In this document: positions 49,301-53,500 of the stretch, piece after piece
How positions within the stretch are numbered: position 1 is the stretch's first letter
Layout: every line of letters begins with the position of its first letter
Source of the DNA: Monodelphis domestica
Taxonomy: Eukaryota; Chordata; Mammalia; Didelphimorphia; Didelphidae
Direction: 5' to 3'
Length of the DNA stretch: 64,000 bases
Assembly (NCBI RefSeq): GCF_027887165.1
Contig: NC_077227.1
Location: 79,728,430 to 79,792,429, forward strand
Position numbers and translations under genes: made by a program
The notes under the pieces: generated by a model
What the model was told of the DNA's origin: nothing
Seen by the model: the letters and a program-made list of their open reading frames with translations, nothing else
Databases searched by the model: none

Positions 49301-49670
49301 AGGCCTCGAGAGAGAAAGTGAATTCTCTTAAGTCACACAATAAGACAGTTTGAAAAGTTGAGACTCAAATCCAGCTCCTCCAGCTCCTGGGCAATTCATT
49401 TTTTGGAGGACATTCATAAGGATGGTACTTCTATTGGAATGAGAGTTCACTTACTTGTAGAAGGTGCTGTAGAAAAAATAGGGATTAGACTGGGCTCTTA
49501 AGGAGTTAAAGTCTAGAATCAGTTTTAATGTGTCTGTTTTCTTCATCCAGCACTTTAACAGCGTCGCTGATATAATAAAGAATCATCAACATACACCTTT
49601 GGTTCTTATCGACAGTCAGAGCAACACCAAAGATTCCACTAGACTGAAATATGCTGTTAAAGTTTCATAG
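1304..49670 (+). CDS. BLNK: BLNK, B-cell linker protein: spliced coding region, 5' end outside window
   Basis: Cytosolic adaptor of the SLP-76 family. After B-cell receptor engagement SYK phosphorylates its tyrosines, which then recruit PLCG2, BTK, VAV and NCK, while proline motifs bind GRB2 and the C-terminal SH2 domain binds partners such as HPK1. Fourteen exons with AG/GT borders and matching phases are visible: 1304-1344, 2401-2557, 7708-7865, 12518-12599, 12961-13041, 16478-16503, 18204-18246, 36213-36248, 38049-38139, 38466-38497, 41034-41110, 43674-43757, 47166-47321 and 49551-49670. They total 1,184 nt and give 394 residues ending in AVKVS. Human BLNK is 456 residues, 402 of them from the matching point, so only the N-terminal basic/leucine-zipper part (about 54 residues) lies upstream. 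The order is tyrosine-rich acidic region, proline-rich linker, SH2. No disabling change is seen. Human comparisons are from memory. LCP2 and CLNK are paralogues, but the sequence follows BLNK throughout. Confidence 0.95.
1605..1886 (+). mobile_element. Tigger1-like DNA transposon end (TcMar-Tigger)
   Basis: The segment parallels the 3' end of Tigger1 as I recall it: CTTATATGGG, GTGCCCCCAAACAGTTACA, GATCACTGGTCACAGATCACC, TTGAAATATTGCCAGAATTA, GGAAAAGTGGTGCCAATAAA, and finally AATAAAACAAGGTATGCCC, the counterpart of the Tigger terminal inverted repeat (AAAACGAGGTATGCCTG). It is non-autonomous and truncated to about 280 bp. Marsupials carry their own Tigger1-related families, so this is probably one of them. 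Confidence 0.75.
2401..2557 (+). CDS. BLNK: BLNK exon with the first three tyrosine sites
   Basis: The exon has acceptor TTTCTAG and donor GTAAGA, 157 bp, phase 0 in and phase 1 out. It encodes DYENP, TYVVP and SYEPP, which correspond to human Y72, Y84 and Y96, the SYK-phosphorylated sites that bind PLCG2, VAV, NCK and BTK SH2 domains. All three tyrosines and their +3 prolines are kept. The exon ends in LPFSKGEYA, matching human LPFARGEYI. Confidence 0.95.
2640..2840 (+). mobile_element. MIR SINE copy
   Basis: It follows the MIR pattern of GGTAACTCTGAACAAACCATTTAACC, then CTGCTTCTCCATTTATAAAAT, then AAGTGCTTTAGAACTATCATTATT. It is old and diverged. Confidence 0.6.
3255..3450 (-). mobile_element. 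Marsupial SINE, MAR/MIR type
   Basis: The text TCAGTCATGTCAGACTCTTTG, AAAGACACTGGAATTGTTTGCC and GGCAAGGAAACTGAGGCA followed by AGGTCATATAGCT is the reverse of the SINE ending in AATGGCAAACCACT...TCGGACATGACT. A + strand relative is at 42.10-42.30 kb. Confidence 0.6.
3565..3880 (+). mobile_element. L1-class LINE, 3' end fragment with A-rich tail
   Basis: It begins at CTCTTTGTGGTGGCAAAAAATTGGAAAATGAGGGG, which reads through the CPSIGEW-type end of L1 ORF2, then GGGAATGGCTAAACAAATTGTGG. It jumps to GATCACCTTAGTGCAAATAT and ends in CATGTAACCATGGAAAATTTTTC plus an A-rich tail. An internal stretch is missing compared with the copy at 10.3-11.0 kb. This 3' end is typical of marsupial L1. Confidence 0.75.
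4085..4262 (+). mobile_element. MIR-like SINE
   Basis: It shows TCATATAGTCCAACCCC, GAAGCTCAGTGAGG, CCAAGTCACATAGGCAG and GTGCTCTCCCC in order, the pattern of the old tRNA-SINE family carrying TCATCTAGTCCAACC. Confidence 0.6.
6236..6420 (+). mobile_element. MIR-like SINE
   Basis: It has ATAGGATCATGGAGCTAGAAGG, AAGGAAACTGAGGTCCAGGG, TAGAACCCAGATTTCCTGA and TACTATGACACTCTGCCTC in order, the same family as the copy at 4.1 kb. Confidence 0.65.
7708..7865 (+). CDS. BLNK: BLNK exon coding DNRSHQRHSPPFSKTLP and first proline motif
   Basis: This 158-bp exon has acceptor TTTAAAG and donor GTAATC, phase 1 in and phase 0 out. The peptide contains RHSPPFSKTLP and QKPQLPPKPK, closely matching human RHSPPFSKTLP and QKPQVPPKPK, a class of proline motif used for SH3 binding. 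The middle (RNSSLQVLP) is a few residues shorter than the human LTSTLPALTA stretch. Confidence 0.93.
9690..9887 (-). mobile_element. Marsupial CORE-SINE
   Basis: Reading the + strand: ACCTTACCTTCCGTTTTGGAGTCAATACTGTGTATTGGTTCCAAGG and so on to TCCACTGAGCAACCCAGCAG. This is the reverse of the common marsupial SINE with a tRNA-like head and a MIR core (CAAGTCACTTAACC, CTTCTGCCTTGGAACC). The same element recurs at 14.65, 15.43, 44.31, 46.75, 52.72 and 55.53 kb. Confidence 0.8.
10170..11030 (-). mobile_element. L1 LINE, ORF2 C-terminus and 3' end (two pieces)
   Basis: On the - strand the sequence reads DPAIPLLSL, SIGEWLNKLWYLLVIEYYWA and KRNDELED, the diagnostic C-terminal end of L1 ORF2. The 3' side follows down to about 10,310. 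A second short piece with GATGGGCATCCCTTCAGTTTCC lies at 10,170-10,240. It is 5' truncated and not intact. Confidence 0.8.
11165..11335 (+). mobile_element. MIR-like SINE
   Basis: It shows GAGATCATGAAATCCTAGAACTAGG, GACCATCTAGTTCATC, AAGTGAAGCTCAGGAAGTGACTTGCC and GTCTTTCCACTGA in order. Confidence 0.65.
11587..11600 (-). promoter_or_regulatory. CTCF-like motif
   Basis: The - strand reads TCACCAGGGGGCAC, matching 13 of 14 positions of the CTCF core (CCASYAGRKGGCRS). It is a single motif match, with no evidence of occupancy. Confidence 0.35.
12518..12599 (+). CDS. BLNK: BLNK exon with DYVVP and NYIHP tyrosine sites
   Basis: This 82-bp exon has acceptor TTTAAAG and donor GTAAGA, phase 0 in and phase 1 out. 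It encodes ADYVVPVEDEDENYIHPTES, matching human tyrosines Y178 and Y189, which dock the PLCG2 SH2 domain. Both tyrosines and +3 prolines are present. Confidence 0.95.
12961..13041 (+). CDS. BLNK: BLNK exon coding APKVNRSVKPSSS...; cassette exon in human
   Basis: This 81-bp exon has acceptor CTTTAAG and donor GTAAAG and is phase 1 on both sides, so skipping it keeps the frame. It matches human residues 203-225 (APMVNRSTKPNSS), the block missing from the short isoform BLNK-S. It is 12 bp longer than the human block, with extra Pro residues. The symmetric phase suggests the same isoform choice could occur here. Confidence 0.9.
13360..13840 (+). mobile_element. Possible degraded L1 ORF2 fragment
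   Basis: The strand is very A-rich, with phrases like GAACTAATAAAACCAAAAATGAGC, TTGACTAATCTAATTAAAATGAAAGG and AAATTTTAAAATGTATAAG. This recalls the 5' third of marsupial L1 ORF2. Composition alone could mislead. Confidence 0.35.
14285..14620 (+). mobile_element. L2 LINE fragment
   Basis: It contains TCAAGGCTCTCCATGATTTGA, TCTACCATTCTTCAATTC and TCCAAGGCCTGTCTTAAATCC in the order of the L2 3' region. Confidence 0.65.
14655..14858 (+). mobile_element. Marsupial CORE-SINE
   Basis: This is the + strand form: GTAGCTCAATGTATAGAACACTGG, GTGTGACCCTGGGCAAGTCACTTAACC, CTTCTGCCTCAGAACC and AAGGTAAGGGTTTG at its 3' end. Confidence 0.85.
15270..16320 (+). mobile_element. L2 LINE fragment interrupted by a CORE-SINE
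   Basis: L2 sequence runs from about 15.27 kb (CTATATCCAATCAGTTGCCAAG), is split by the - strand SINE at 15,434-15,632, and continues with CTTGAACAATTGCAATAGCC, GGCTAACCCCCTTTCC and the L2 3' end TATACCCTCAGCACCTAGGACAGTGTCTG. An AT-rich stretch with TATATG words at about 16.09-16.20 kb lies inside it. Confidence 0.75.
15434..15632 (-). mobile_element. Marsupial CORE-SINE inserted in L2
   Basis: It reads TAAAACCTTACCTTCTGTTTTATAATCC to CACTGAGCCACCTAGCTGTCC. Flanking L2 sequence on both sides is collinear, so this is a clean nested insertion. Confidence 0.85.
16478..16503 (+). CDS. BLNK: BLNK micro-exon with an extra YxxP motif and two in-frame donors
   Basis: This 26-bp exon follows acceptor ATTTCAG. 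It reads (E)MYEIPVSE and enters in phase 1, leaving in phase 0. A perfect donor GTAAGT begins at 16495 and a second donor GTAAGA at 16504, 9 bp apart, so ending at 16494 or 16503 gives EMYEIP or EMYEIPVSE without changing frame. The position corresponds to human GAWETK (about residues 230-235), where I recall no tyrosine. The next exon (18204) continues in the right phase. Confidence 0.7.
16504..18203 (+). other. BLNK intron, 1.7 kb
   Basis: Two MIR copies (16.85-17.06 and 17.58-17.77 kb) are present. No gene is seen in the rest. Confidence 0.55.
16850..17060 (+). mobile_element. MIR SINE
   Basis: It follows GGAAACTGTGTGACCCTGAATGAGTCAC, ATAAAACAGATC, then GAGGCTCAAATGAGATATTGTATG in MIR order. 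Confidence 0.7.
18204..18246 (+). CDS. BLNK: BLNK exon coding TSSFSPYQKPSVKT
   Basis: This 43-bp exon lies between TTTTTCAG and GTGAGT, phase 0 in and phase 1 out. The peptide aligns loosely with human PSPLPRAGKKPTTPLKT, keeping the basic proline-rich character and the terminal K-T. It is a few residues shorter than human. It is assigned by position, splice signals and phase rather than by strong identity. Confidence 0.75.
19715..19980 (+). mobile_element. MIR SINE, near full length
   Basis: It covers TGGCTCAGCTAGGTTGCTCAG, a GTGGACCTGGAGTCAG head, ATTTGCCTCAGTTTCTTCAACTG, GAGGATCAAATGAAATAAC and ATATAAATGTTTGCTGCTATTATTG, the whole MIR consensus order. Confidence 0.75.
20697..24030 (-). mobile_element. 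Class I (gammaretrovirus-like) endogenous retrovirus fossil, - strand
   Basis: Old broken provirus. Recognisable parts in - strand order: RNase H (about 23.4-23.75 kb, with a short related piece up to 24.03 kb), integrase zinc and core region (about 22.7-23.4 kb) and integrase C-terminal region (about 22.37-22.6 kb, with KNFQCTGG and SWNHCSHVK). After these come a possible envelope tail with a hydrophobic segment (about 21.37-21.65 kb) and a probable 3' LTR (about 20.70-21.36 kb). A GAAGGGGGT tract just before the LTR start would be the polypurine tract. The 5' half (gag, most reverse transcriptase, 5' LTR) is absent. It carries several breaks and is not functional. A related fossil in the opposite direction begins about 0.4 kb beyond. 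Confidence 0.75.
24247..24270 (+). CDS. Exon-like segment in the long BLNK intron; optional or decoy exon
   Basis: A long pyrimidine tract (T10 then ATTCCCCAG) precedes AAAGAAAACGCC, and a perfect GTAAGT donor follows at 24271. Starting after the second AG (24247), the 24-bp segment is phase 1 on both sides and would add NANSAED-type residues between the exons at 18204 and 36213. Starting at 24243 it is 28 bp and shifts the frame. The human protein has no extra residues here, and the exon at 36213 already accounts for human ASQQNASSVCEE at equal length. It lies between two retroviral fossils, so a chance exon is quite possible. Confidence 0.25.
24430..26935 (+). mobile_element. Class I (gammaretrovirus-like) endogenous retrovirus fossil, + strand pol region
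   Basis: Old broken pol region. In order: reverse transcriptase with the YIDDLLLAS active-site block (about 24.5-25.1 kb), RNase H (about 25.4-25.9 kb, with YTDRSS), and integrase with zinc and core regions (about 25.95-26.45 kb) and C-terminal region (about 26.5-26.93 kb, DFSLHKIKQGDRVYVKNF). It has several breaks and no gag, envelope or LTR that I can identify with confidence. The integrase end resembles that of the - strand fossil (DFSLH..., VYIKNF), so the two come from related families. An LTR could lie at 28.6-29.1 kb but is not demonstrated. Confidence 0.8.
29866..29873. repeat. Target-site duplication, left copy (ATCTAGAC)
   Basis: An identical copy lies at 30067-30074 directly after the right end of the SPIN-like element. 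The central TCTAGA fits the hAT-Charlie target. Confidence 0.85.
29874..30066 (+). mobile_element. SPIN/URR1-like non-autonomous hAT (Charlie) transposon with perfect 8-bp target duplication
   Basis: The terminal inverted repeats are CAGCGGTTCTCAACC and GGTTGAGAACCACTG (one mismatch). The element is 193 bp and is flanked by identical ATCTAGAC copies at 29866-29873 and 30067-30074, fitting the NTCTAGAN target preferred by hAT-Charlie elements. The interior (CATATCAGGTATTTACATTCC, AACTGTAGCAAAATTACAG, AACATGAGGAACTGTATT) follows the rodent URR1/SPIN short element as I remember it. It has no transposase. Confidence 0.85.
31130..33100 (-). mobile_element. L1 LINE fragments: ORF1-like region and 3' piece
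   Basis: On the - strand the region near 32.3-32.45 kb reads like the L1 ORF1 C-terminal domain (TVRLTHNLASTTMN, RSWTTIFQQAKD) with stops. Around 32.5-33.05 kb it is A-rich like the ORF1 coiled-coil part. The piece at 31.38-31.68 kb has CATTCCCCATTCTATAGG and TTATCACCACAAAATGTGCTGC, the reversed L1 3' end. Most of ORF2 is missing. It is old and heavily diverged. Confidence 0.55.
32413..32426 (+). promoter_or_regulatory. CTCF-like motif inside an L1 fragment
   Basis: CCAGCAGATGGCAG fits every position of the CTCF core CCASYAGRKGGCRS. It lies in L1-derived DNA in the long BLNK intron. It is a sequence match only. Confidence 0.4.
33204..34200 (+). mobile_element. Retroviral LTR-like block
   Basis: It begins TGTGACAAGGAAATCAC and includes GGTCGCCAAGGAATTCAGC, an AGAGAG tract (33.35-33.39 kb), TTAAATACCCCCCC (a TATA-like site) and a pyrimidine-rich interior. 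This text recalls a common opossum LTR. No internal retroviral genes adjoin it, so it would be a solo LTR. The ends are not certain and no target duplication was recognised. It is a fossil with an internal duplication at 33.75-33.89 kb. Confidence 0.45.
33752..33890 (+). repeat. Tandem duplication, 69 bp + 70 bp
   Basis: Copy 1 is 33752-33820 and copy 2 is 33821-33890. Both start AATAATTAAAT and end GAGTAGGGTGGAGATTG, and they differ at only a few positions plus 1 bp of length. The duplication lies inside the LTR-like block. Confidence 0.9.
34960..35205 (+). mobile_element. MIR SINE, near full length
   Basis: It runs from GCGACATGGTTCAGTAGAG through TTCCTAGCTGTGGGACCCC and TTGTAAAAAAGAAATGGGG to GCTGTATTAGTGCTAATTATTAC. 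Confidence 0.75.
36213..36248 (+). CDS. BLNK: BLNK exon coding LPPQNTWSDHE
   Basis: This 36-bp exon is phase 1 on both sides. It aligns without gaps to human ASQQNASSVCE. Two acceptor AGs are present, TTCAG ending at 36205 and CCCCAG ending at 36212. Only the second is compatible with the phase left by the exon at 18204, because the first leads to an early stop in that frame. Donor GTAAAT follows. Confidence 0.8.
36249..38048 (+). other. BLNK intron, 1.8 kb
   Basis: MIR-like blocks are present near 36.44-36.60, 37.06-37.24 and 37.30-37.46 kb. No coding sequence is seen. Confidence 0.5.
37300..37460 (+). mobile_element. MIR-like SINE
   Basis: It has AGAAGGACCTCAAAGACCATC, GATGGTCAAACTGAGACCCAG and AAGTGATTTGCC in order. 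Confidence 0.6.
38049..38139 (+). CDS. BLNK: BLNK exon coding EKPIPAERHRG...
   Basis: This 91-bp exon has acceptor CATGTAG and donor GTAAGA, phase 1 in and phase 2 out. The start KPIPAERHRG is identical to human. The rest (RVPGQRLEHRQQPPFPTVNK) matches human SSHRQEAVQSPVFPPAQK in length and in its proline and basic content. Confidence 0.92.
38466..38497 (+). CDS. BLNK: BLNK micro-exon coding PVQQKPVPPP
   Basis: This 32-bp exon has acceptor TTTCAG and donor GTAAGT, phase 2 in and phase 1 out. It matches human QIHQKPIPLPR, the proline motif just before the SH2 linker. Confidence 0.88.
38498..41033 (+). other. BLNK intron, 2.5 kb
   Basis: A short MIR piece is near 38.99-39.08 kb and a MIR-like block near 39.36-39.50 kb. 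AT-rich DNA follows at 39.6-39.75 kb and an L2 3' fragment at 40.64-41.02 kb runs up to the next exon. Confidence 0.5.
40640..41020 (+). mobile_element. L2 LINE 3' fragment adjoining a BLNK acceptor
   Basis: It includes AATCCCTACCCATGTGGCAAGGCCCAGCTCAAATC, TCCATGAAGCTCTTCCTGACC, GATTGTAAACACCCTGAGGG and GAGACTAAGCCTTGTATTTC, the L2 3' sequence in order. It ends within about 15-30 bp of the exon acceptor at 41,033. Confidence 0.75.
41034..41110 (+). CDS. BLNK: BLNK exon coding the linker before SH2 (IPLPSFPANSCLSDQ)
   Basis: This 77-bp exon has acceptor CTCTTTAG and donor GTATGA, phase 1 in and phase 0 out. It matches human GPLPSFSSNSTISEQ. The acceptor is only about 15-30 bp after the end of an L2 LINE 3' fragment, so part of its branch-point/pyrimidine region may be repeat-derived. 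Confidence 0.88.
41951..41969 (-). promoter_or_regulatory. ZNF143-like motif
   Basis: The - strand reads ACTACAATCCCCACGAG, close to the ZNF143/THAP11 site ACTACAATTCCCAGCATGC in its first 12 positions. It lies just upstream of the CpG-rich plateau that begins near 42.55 kb. A single weak match, with no proof of use. Confidence 0.2.
42100..42300 (+). mobile_element. Marsupial SINE, MAR/MIR type
   Basis: It reads GACAAGTCACTTACC, GAAAATGGCAAACCACTC, TTTGTCAAGAAAACCC, GGTCATGGGAAAGTTGGACATGACT and ends in ACAAAATAAAG. Confidence 0.75.
43674..43757 (+). CDS. BLNK: BLNK exon coding the start of the SH2 domain
   Basis: This 84-bp exon has acceptor CTCTGCAG and donor GTAGGT, phase 0 on both sides. 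The peptide CKPWYAGSCDRKSAEAALYK matches human CKPWYAGACDRKSAEEALHR. The WYAG start and the alpha-A helix of the SH2 fold are present. Confidence 0.95.
43860..44830 (+). mobile_element. L2 LINE fragment interrupted by a CORE-SINE
   Basis: It contains AATCTAGGCGTCATTTTTGAC, which encodes NLGVIFD, a conserved phrase at the C-terminal end of L2/CR1 reverse transcriptase. It is followed by CACCTTACACCTGGACTC, TCCCTATCACTTCTAGGATC and, after the SINE, CATAACTTGACTCCTTCC and CACTCTTCCTTGCACAAGAC. Confidence 0.8.
44308..44505 (-). mobile_element. Marsupial CORE-SINE inserted in L2
   Basis: It reads TTAAACCCTTACCTTCCATCTTGGAATC through CAATGGGGGTTAAGTGACATGCCC to CCACTGAGCCACCCAGCCGCC. It is one of the least diverged copies in the window. 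Confidence 0.88.
46749..46894 (+). mobile_element. Marsupial CORE-SINE, 5' truncated
   Basis: It contains TTCAAATCTGGCCTCAGACAC, GTGTGACCCTGGGCAAGTCAC and CTTCTGCCTTGGAACC and ends GGTTAAAAAAAAAAAG. Confidence 0.85.
47166..47321 (+). CDS. BLNK: BLNK exon coding the SH2 core with the FLIRKS arginine
   Basis: This 156-bp exon has acceptor CTACAACTAG and donor GTGAGT, phase 0 on both sides, 52 codons. It contains DGSFLIRKSSGHNSKQPYTL with the invariant beta-B5 arginine that binds phosphotyrosine, then RVYNIPVRYIETTKQYALG, almost identical to human. Two perfect hairpins lie 135-212 bp downstream of its donor. Confidence 0.96.
47456..47533. repeat. Two consecutive perfect 15-bp hairpins in AT-rich DNA
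   Basis: Hairpin 1 has arms TATGCAACATAATAT (47456-47470) and ATATTATGTTGCATA (47474-47488) with a 3-base loop. Hairpin 2 has arms TTATGCATAATTTAT (47497-47511) and ATAAATTATGCATAA (47519-47533) with a 7-base loop. Both stems are perfect. They lie 135-212 bp after an SH2 exon, within an AT-rich tract that runs to about 47.61 kb. Confidence 0.9.
48745..49080 (+). mobile_element. L2 LINE 3' fragment
   Basis: It shows AAAATCCCACCTTCTTCAAGAGGCCTTTTCC, TAGTGCC-like text (AAAGTGCCTTCCCTC), AGGTCCTTGAGATCAGGGAC and CACTTAACAAATGCTAGG in L2 3' order. Confidence 0.75.
49551..49670 (+). CDS. BLNK: BLNK terminal coding exon, end of SH2 and stop codon
   Basis: The acceptor is TTCATCCAG. The exon encodes HFNSVADIIKNHQHTPLVLI and then DSQSNTKDSTRLKYAVKVS with stop TAG at 49668-49670. 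Human ends in DSQNNTKDSTRLKYAVKVS. The frame is intact. Confidence 0.96.
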   Translation, partial: HFNSVADIIKNHQHTPLVLIDSQSNTKDSTRLKYAVKVS

Positions 49671-50870
49671 GAAGCGAGAAGAGGAAGGAGATTAGCAGAG
49701 TTGCCTCAGATATCCCTGATTTTGCACCTTTTTAGTGACATGGAAATCACTCTCAGGGAGACTTGTGGCTCCTGCACCATGGACCGAGGCAGCTGTCCCA
49801 GAGGACACTATTCTTCAGAAGGAGATCATGGAGCCTGCATTGTCTATTATTTCTGAAGATAATGCTGTTCGTATACAGTGAAGCTGAGAGGTTATCGCCA
49901 TCACTGTAATATACTCCAAACTAGACTGCAAGAAGCTATTAGAGACTGAAGATGTTCAATCTTTCAATTAGGAATTCCCTTCTATTGATCCATTTTCAGC
50001 GGGAGAAAACAGTCATCTAACAAAGAAGCAAGGGAGGCTGAGAAGAAAGAGCACTAAACTCACATAGCTGAAGCCTCCCGAGCTTCTGTTCTCCAACCCT
50101 GACAATCACGTCTTGATTCAGTTTTGTAATGCAAAAGAAAGTTCCAAATGTCTAAGATGATGTACTCTAGGCTGTTTGTAGCAGGCATATATTCTTGAGT
50201 GATTGCTGTGACTTGTCAACATTCAACCCCCTCCCTCAGGGTGTGCAGGACCACGTGTGGATGTACCCTGAACCACAGGGTTAGGTTGGTTTGGGCTGTT
50301 GTACTCATTAAAGAAATATTCTCTCTTCCTCATGCATGTGTCTATCTGCGGACCCAGAAGCGAGTAAGAAAGAAAACAGTTAGCTGACAGCAGAGCTTCT
50401 CCTAGGGATGTCATGAGTCCTAAAAACAGGGGGTGGGGAGTAGTTGGACAAACTTGGACAGGAATGTAATTGTTTAGAAGCTGGAGACTCACTACTAAAG
50501 AAAATGTACCTTTTAATAAGAAGTTTAATTCCGTTTTATACACATTTCCCTGCGGCTGAATATTAACGTTTTTTGGATTCTTGAACATCCTCACCGCAAT
50601 GCAGCAGGGAAGCTCACCACACTTGAGGCTTTGATAAGCCAAGTCCTTTTCTCATGTCAATCTTGAACCCTCTCCATCCCAACCCTCCTACCCCACCCCA
50701 AGGTGGCTCAGTTTCCTAAGTATGTTCTGTACCATCTCATTCATTCTGAACCTTCAATTCAGTACAACCTCATTCATTCTGAATCTACAACAGCCTGACA
50801 CTGAAATTTTTTTTTCTCACTATCAATAACAAAAGGGTTTTACTAATAAAGATTAATAATGGTTGCAAAA
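49671..50870 (+). other. BLNK: BLNK 3' UTR with two candidate poly(A) signals
   Basis: The sequence after the stop is largely free of recognisable repeats. ATTAAA at 50307-50312, followed by a T/G-rich stretch, could end a short form. AATAAA at 50845-50850 could end a longer one. The true end cannot be fixed without transcript data. Confidence 0.5.
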
Positions 50871-51434
50871 TTGATGGTCATCGGCTTCAAACTGGCATCC
50901 CGAACACCTCCATTCAGATTTTGCCTCAGACTTTAGCTGTCTGACCCAGGCAAACTACGGAACTTCTCTGAGTCTCGTTTTCCTCAACGGAGTTTGGTGT
51001 GAGACCTTTAAGCTCCCTTCCTGCTCTACTCCTTAGGACCTGAATCTTCAACTCACCGGGAGATCAGGCTCTCCACATATTAAAAAGCAGCTCTCTCTCC
51101 TGCCTTGACTATGTGCTCACTTACCCCTCTTCTTCCTTCTCCATATTCCAGATATCCTGGAGGAGTGTCAAACCCAAACCCAAACAGGGGCCACCAATCT
51201 GTACATAAGGATCCCTGCAGGCTTCACATTGACAACTTTTAAAAGTAATAGGATCTGTTCTATCATATTTGTATCCAAATATTTCCCAATTCTAATCTGA
51301 TTCTGGGGCCCTTGATCCAGGTAGGACACGCCTGTCCTAGAGTATTGGCCCCACCAATGGGATGGGAGCCTGGGAAAAGCTGCATGCTATCTCCCTGCAT
51401 CAAACAGGTTTGGGATCTTGGTGGGCTGCTTGGA

Positions 51435-51646
51435 TAGGCTACTTACCAGTGAAACGAGTCAAACTGGTTCCAATAACCAATGGAAGGCTGGAGGTATGGA
51501 AGTCCATGCCCAAATCTTCCAATTCCTGTTTTTCTACTGTAAGCATTGCATTTTGTCTCAGCTTAGCATCGATGTTACAGGCAAGATGCAAGGCCTTTAG
51601 CTTTAACATCAGAAAGTCGCAACAGAATATTATTTCCATTCTGAGT
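51435..51646 (-). pseudogene. Unidentified coding-like scrap, possible pseudogene or lone exon
   Basis: The - strand reads protein-like text: one frame gives NGNNILLRLSDVKAK, and another gives LKALHLACNIDAKLRQ followed by QELEDLGMDFHTSS and LPLVIGTSLTRFTG. An acceptor-like CCCCTCCCCATGAATTCAACTCAG precedes it and a GTAAGT follows LTRFTG, so it could be a former exon. The change of frame between the two parts suggests decay. I cannot name the parent gene. Chance is not excluded. Confidence 0.25.
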
Positions 51647-52024
51647 TGAATTCATGGGGAGGGGGCTGGAATATATGTGGGAAAGTAGTACCTAGCTTCA
51701 GGCTGAATATACCTGAAGATTAGTGTAATGGTTTCTGGGCTTCATTTAGGTTTGGGGATCTCCTTCATTACACAAATGCAAGAGATTGCCCTCTCTAAAA
51801 AAATTATTGTGGCCTGTGGCTTTTGTGTACAGATATTCCAGTGGAAAGAAATATGTTGGGGGAAGGGAAAGAAAAAATTAAATATGATGTAGTATGGTAG
51901 AAAGTAAATTCCTCTGGAGTATTACTTCTTTGCAACAGATGAAACAATATAGAGTTTTAAGTATTTAAAATGTGACAGCCATTGTGCACTAAGGAAAGAG
52001 GAAAAAAATAGCTTCTGCTCTGTA

Positions 52025-52200
52025 ATTCAGAGACTGGTTCTAAAGTCCTTTAGGACTAGGGTTCAAATCCCACCTGATATATATATTAACTGTGTGACCT
52101 TGGGCAAGTCATTTTATTTAGCCTCAGATTTCCTTATCTGCAAAATGAATGGGTTGGATGTACTAGCTAAGTCTCTGGACTCCCAGTTCCAAATTAACCC
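52025..52200 (+). mobile_element. MIR SINE
   Basis: It has GGGTTCAAATCCCACCTG, GTGTGACCTTGGGCAAGTCA, TTTCCTTATCTGCAAAATGAATGGG in order. Confidence 0.75.
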
Positions 52201-52723
52201 TAAACCTATATAACTGTGTATGTATGATGTGTGGTGGAAGAGGCCCCATAAGCTAGGAGAGCAATGGAGAGTACACTCTAAAGGCCTGAATATGGGAGGA
52301 AAAGCAAGGCCAGTTTATGTGCAGCTAGAAAGGGAGGCTGGAGCTTGGTTGTGAAAGGTTTAAAGCAACACAAAGGACTGCATTTGATTTTTAGATGGCA
52401 GTATCATAGTTAGATCTCCACTTTTGAAAAATCGCTTCAGCAGCTATGTGGAGGATGGATTGGAAAAGGGGGTCTTGACGCCAGTTAGGAGGCTACAAAG
52501 GGGATAAGATGCCGAACTAAGGGGATGCCCTGTGAATGGAGATTTGGGAATAAGAGTGAAAACATCAAGGGTCTCATGAGGCCAATTAATACAGGAAAAC
52601 TACACCTACACTTGTCAGAACCGATATCTGCTGTGTTTAACCATTACAAGAAAGCATGCTACCTATGGTAGTTTGCTGTAGAATTAATATTTAGCATGCA
52701 TTTTTTCCATAACAACATGACTA

Positions 52724-52895
52724 AATTTCTTTAAAACCCTTACTTTCTGCACTAGTATCAATTCTAAGACACAAAAGTGGTGAAGGCTAGGCAATTGGGG
52801 TTCAGTGACTTGCCCAATCAGTCAGGAAGTATCTGAGGCCAGATTTAAACTCCAGGCTAGGAGCTCAAGCCACTGTGCAACCTACCTGCCCCTCA
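52724..52895 (-). mobile_element. Marsupial CORE-SINE, diverged
   Basis: It reads TTAAAACCCTTACTTTCTGCAC, GGCTAGGCAATTGGGGTTCAGTGACTTGCCC and AAGCCACTGTGCAACCTACCTGCC. Confidence 0.75.
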
Positions 52896-53279
52896 TTACT
52901 TCTTTATAATATTCCTCAAATGAAAACCTTTTCATCCTTATTTCCCAACATTCCTCTGAATCTCTTCCTTAGCAATCTCTACTTACTTCCTAAAATACAT
53001 CTAGACATCTCCTGTTAGGACTTGAGCAAAACCAAGTAACAACTGCCTCACAGATCCATCTGCTTTGTTCTCTTTACCTATCAAGTACTTGGCACTGCCA
53101 TTGAATAGGATGGTGTACCTGGTATAGAGAAGGCAGTTCCCTGGCATCACCTTGTCTTTTCCTGTGCTACACATCATAGGCTGGGATTCTTCCTAACTAT
53201 ATCTGCACTGACAAAATGGCACTATATTCTGGGAAACAGAGCAAGAGGCAGAGAAAGGGAAGAACTAGTCATATTCCTG

Positions 53280-53500
53280 TAACACCTCACTTAAAGAAAT
53301 TTCCCTCCACCTGTTGAAATGCTACTCTTTTGAGGTCCATTTCAAATGTCCACTCCTCCATGTTTTCCCTTGATTCCCACCACCCAGCTAGAAACTCCTG
53401 TACCTACATTCACAGCACATTATTATGCTTTACTTCTGCCTACAATATCCAAATTACCCCGTAATTACTTTAGTTCATGTTATTTCTGCCTTTGGATTGA
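53280..53500 (+). mobile_element. L2 LINE fragment
   Basis: It has CTTTTGAGGTCCATTTCAAATGTCC, TCCATGTTTTCCCTTGATTCCC and CACAGCACATTATTATGC in L2 3' order. Weak beyond 53.5 kb. Confidence 0.5.

Larger units (their letters stand above)
47322..49550 (+). other. Last BLNK coding intron, 2.2 kb
   Basis: It holds the hairpin tract (47.46-47.61 kb), unique DNA to 48.7 kb with a CpG-bearing stretch at 48.34-48.70 kb, an L2 3' fragment (48.75-49.08 kb) and a MIR-like block (49.23-49.40 kb). Confidence 0.55.

Noticed and set aside
50223-50642. Open frame of 139 codons on the - strand
   Set aside because: It is antisense to the BLNK 3' UTR and shows no domain or splice support.
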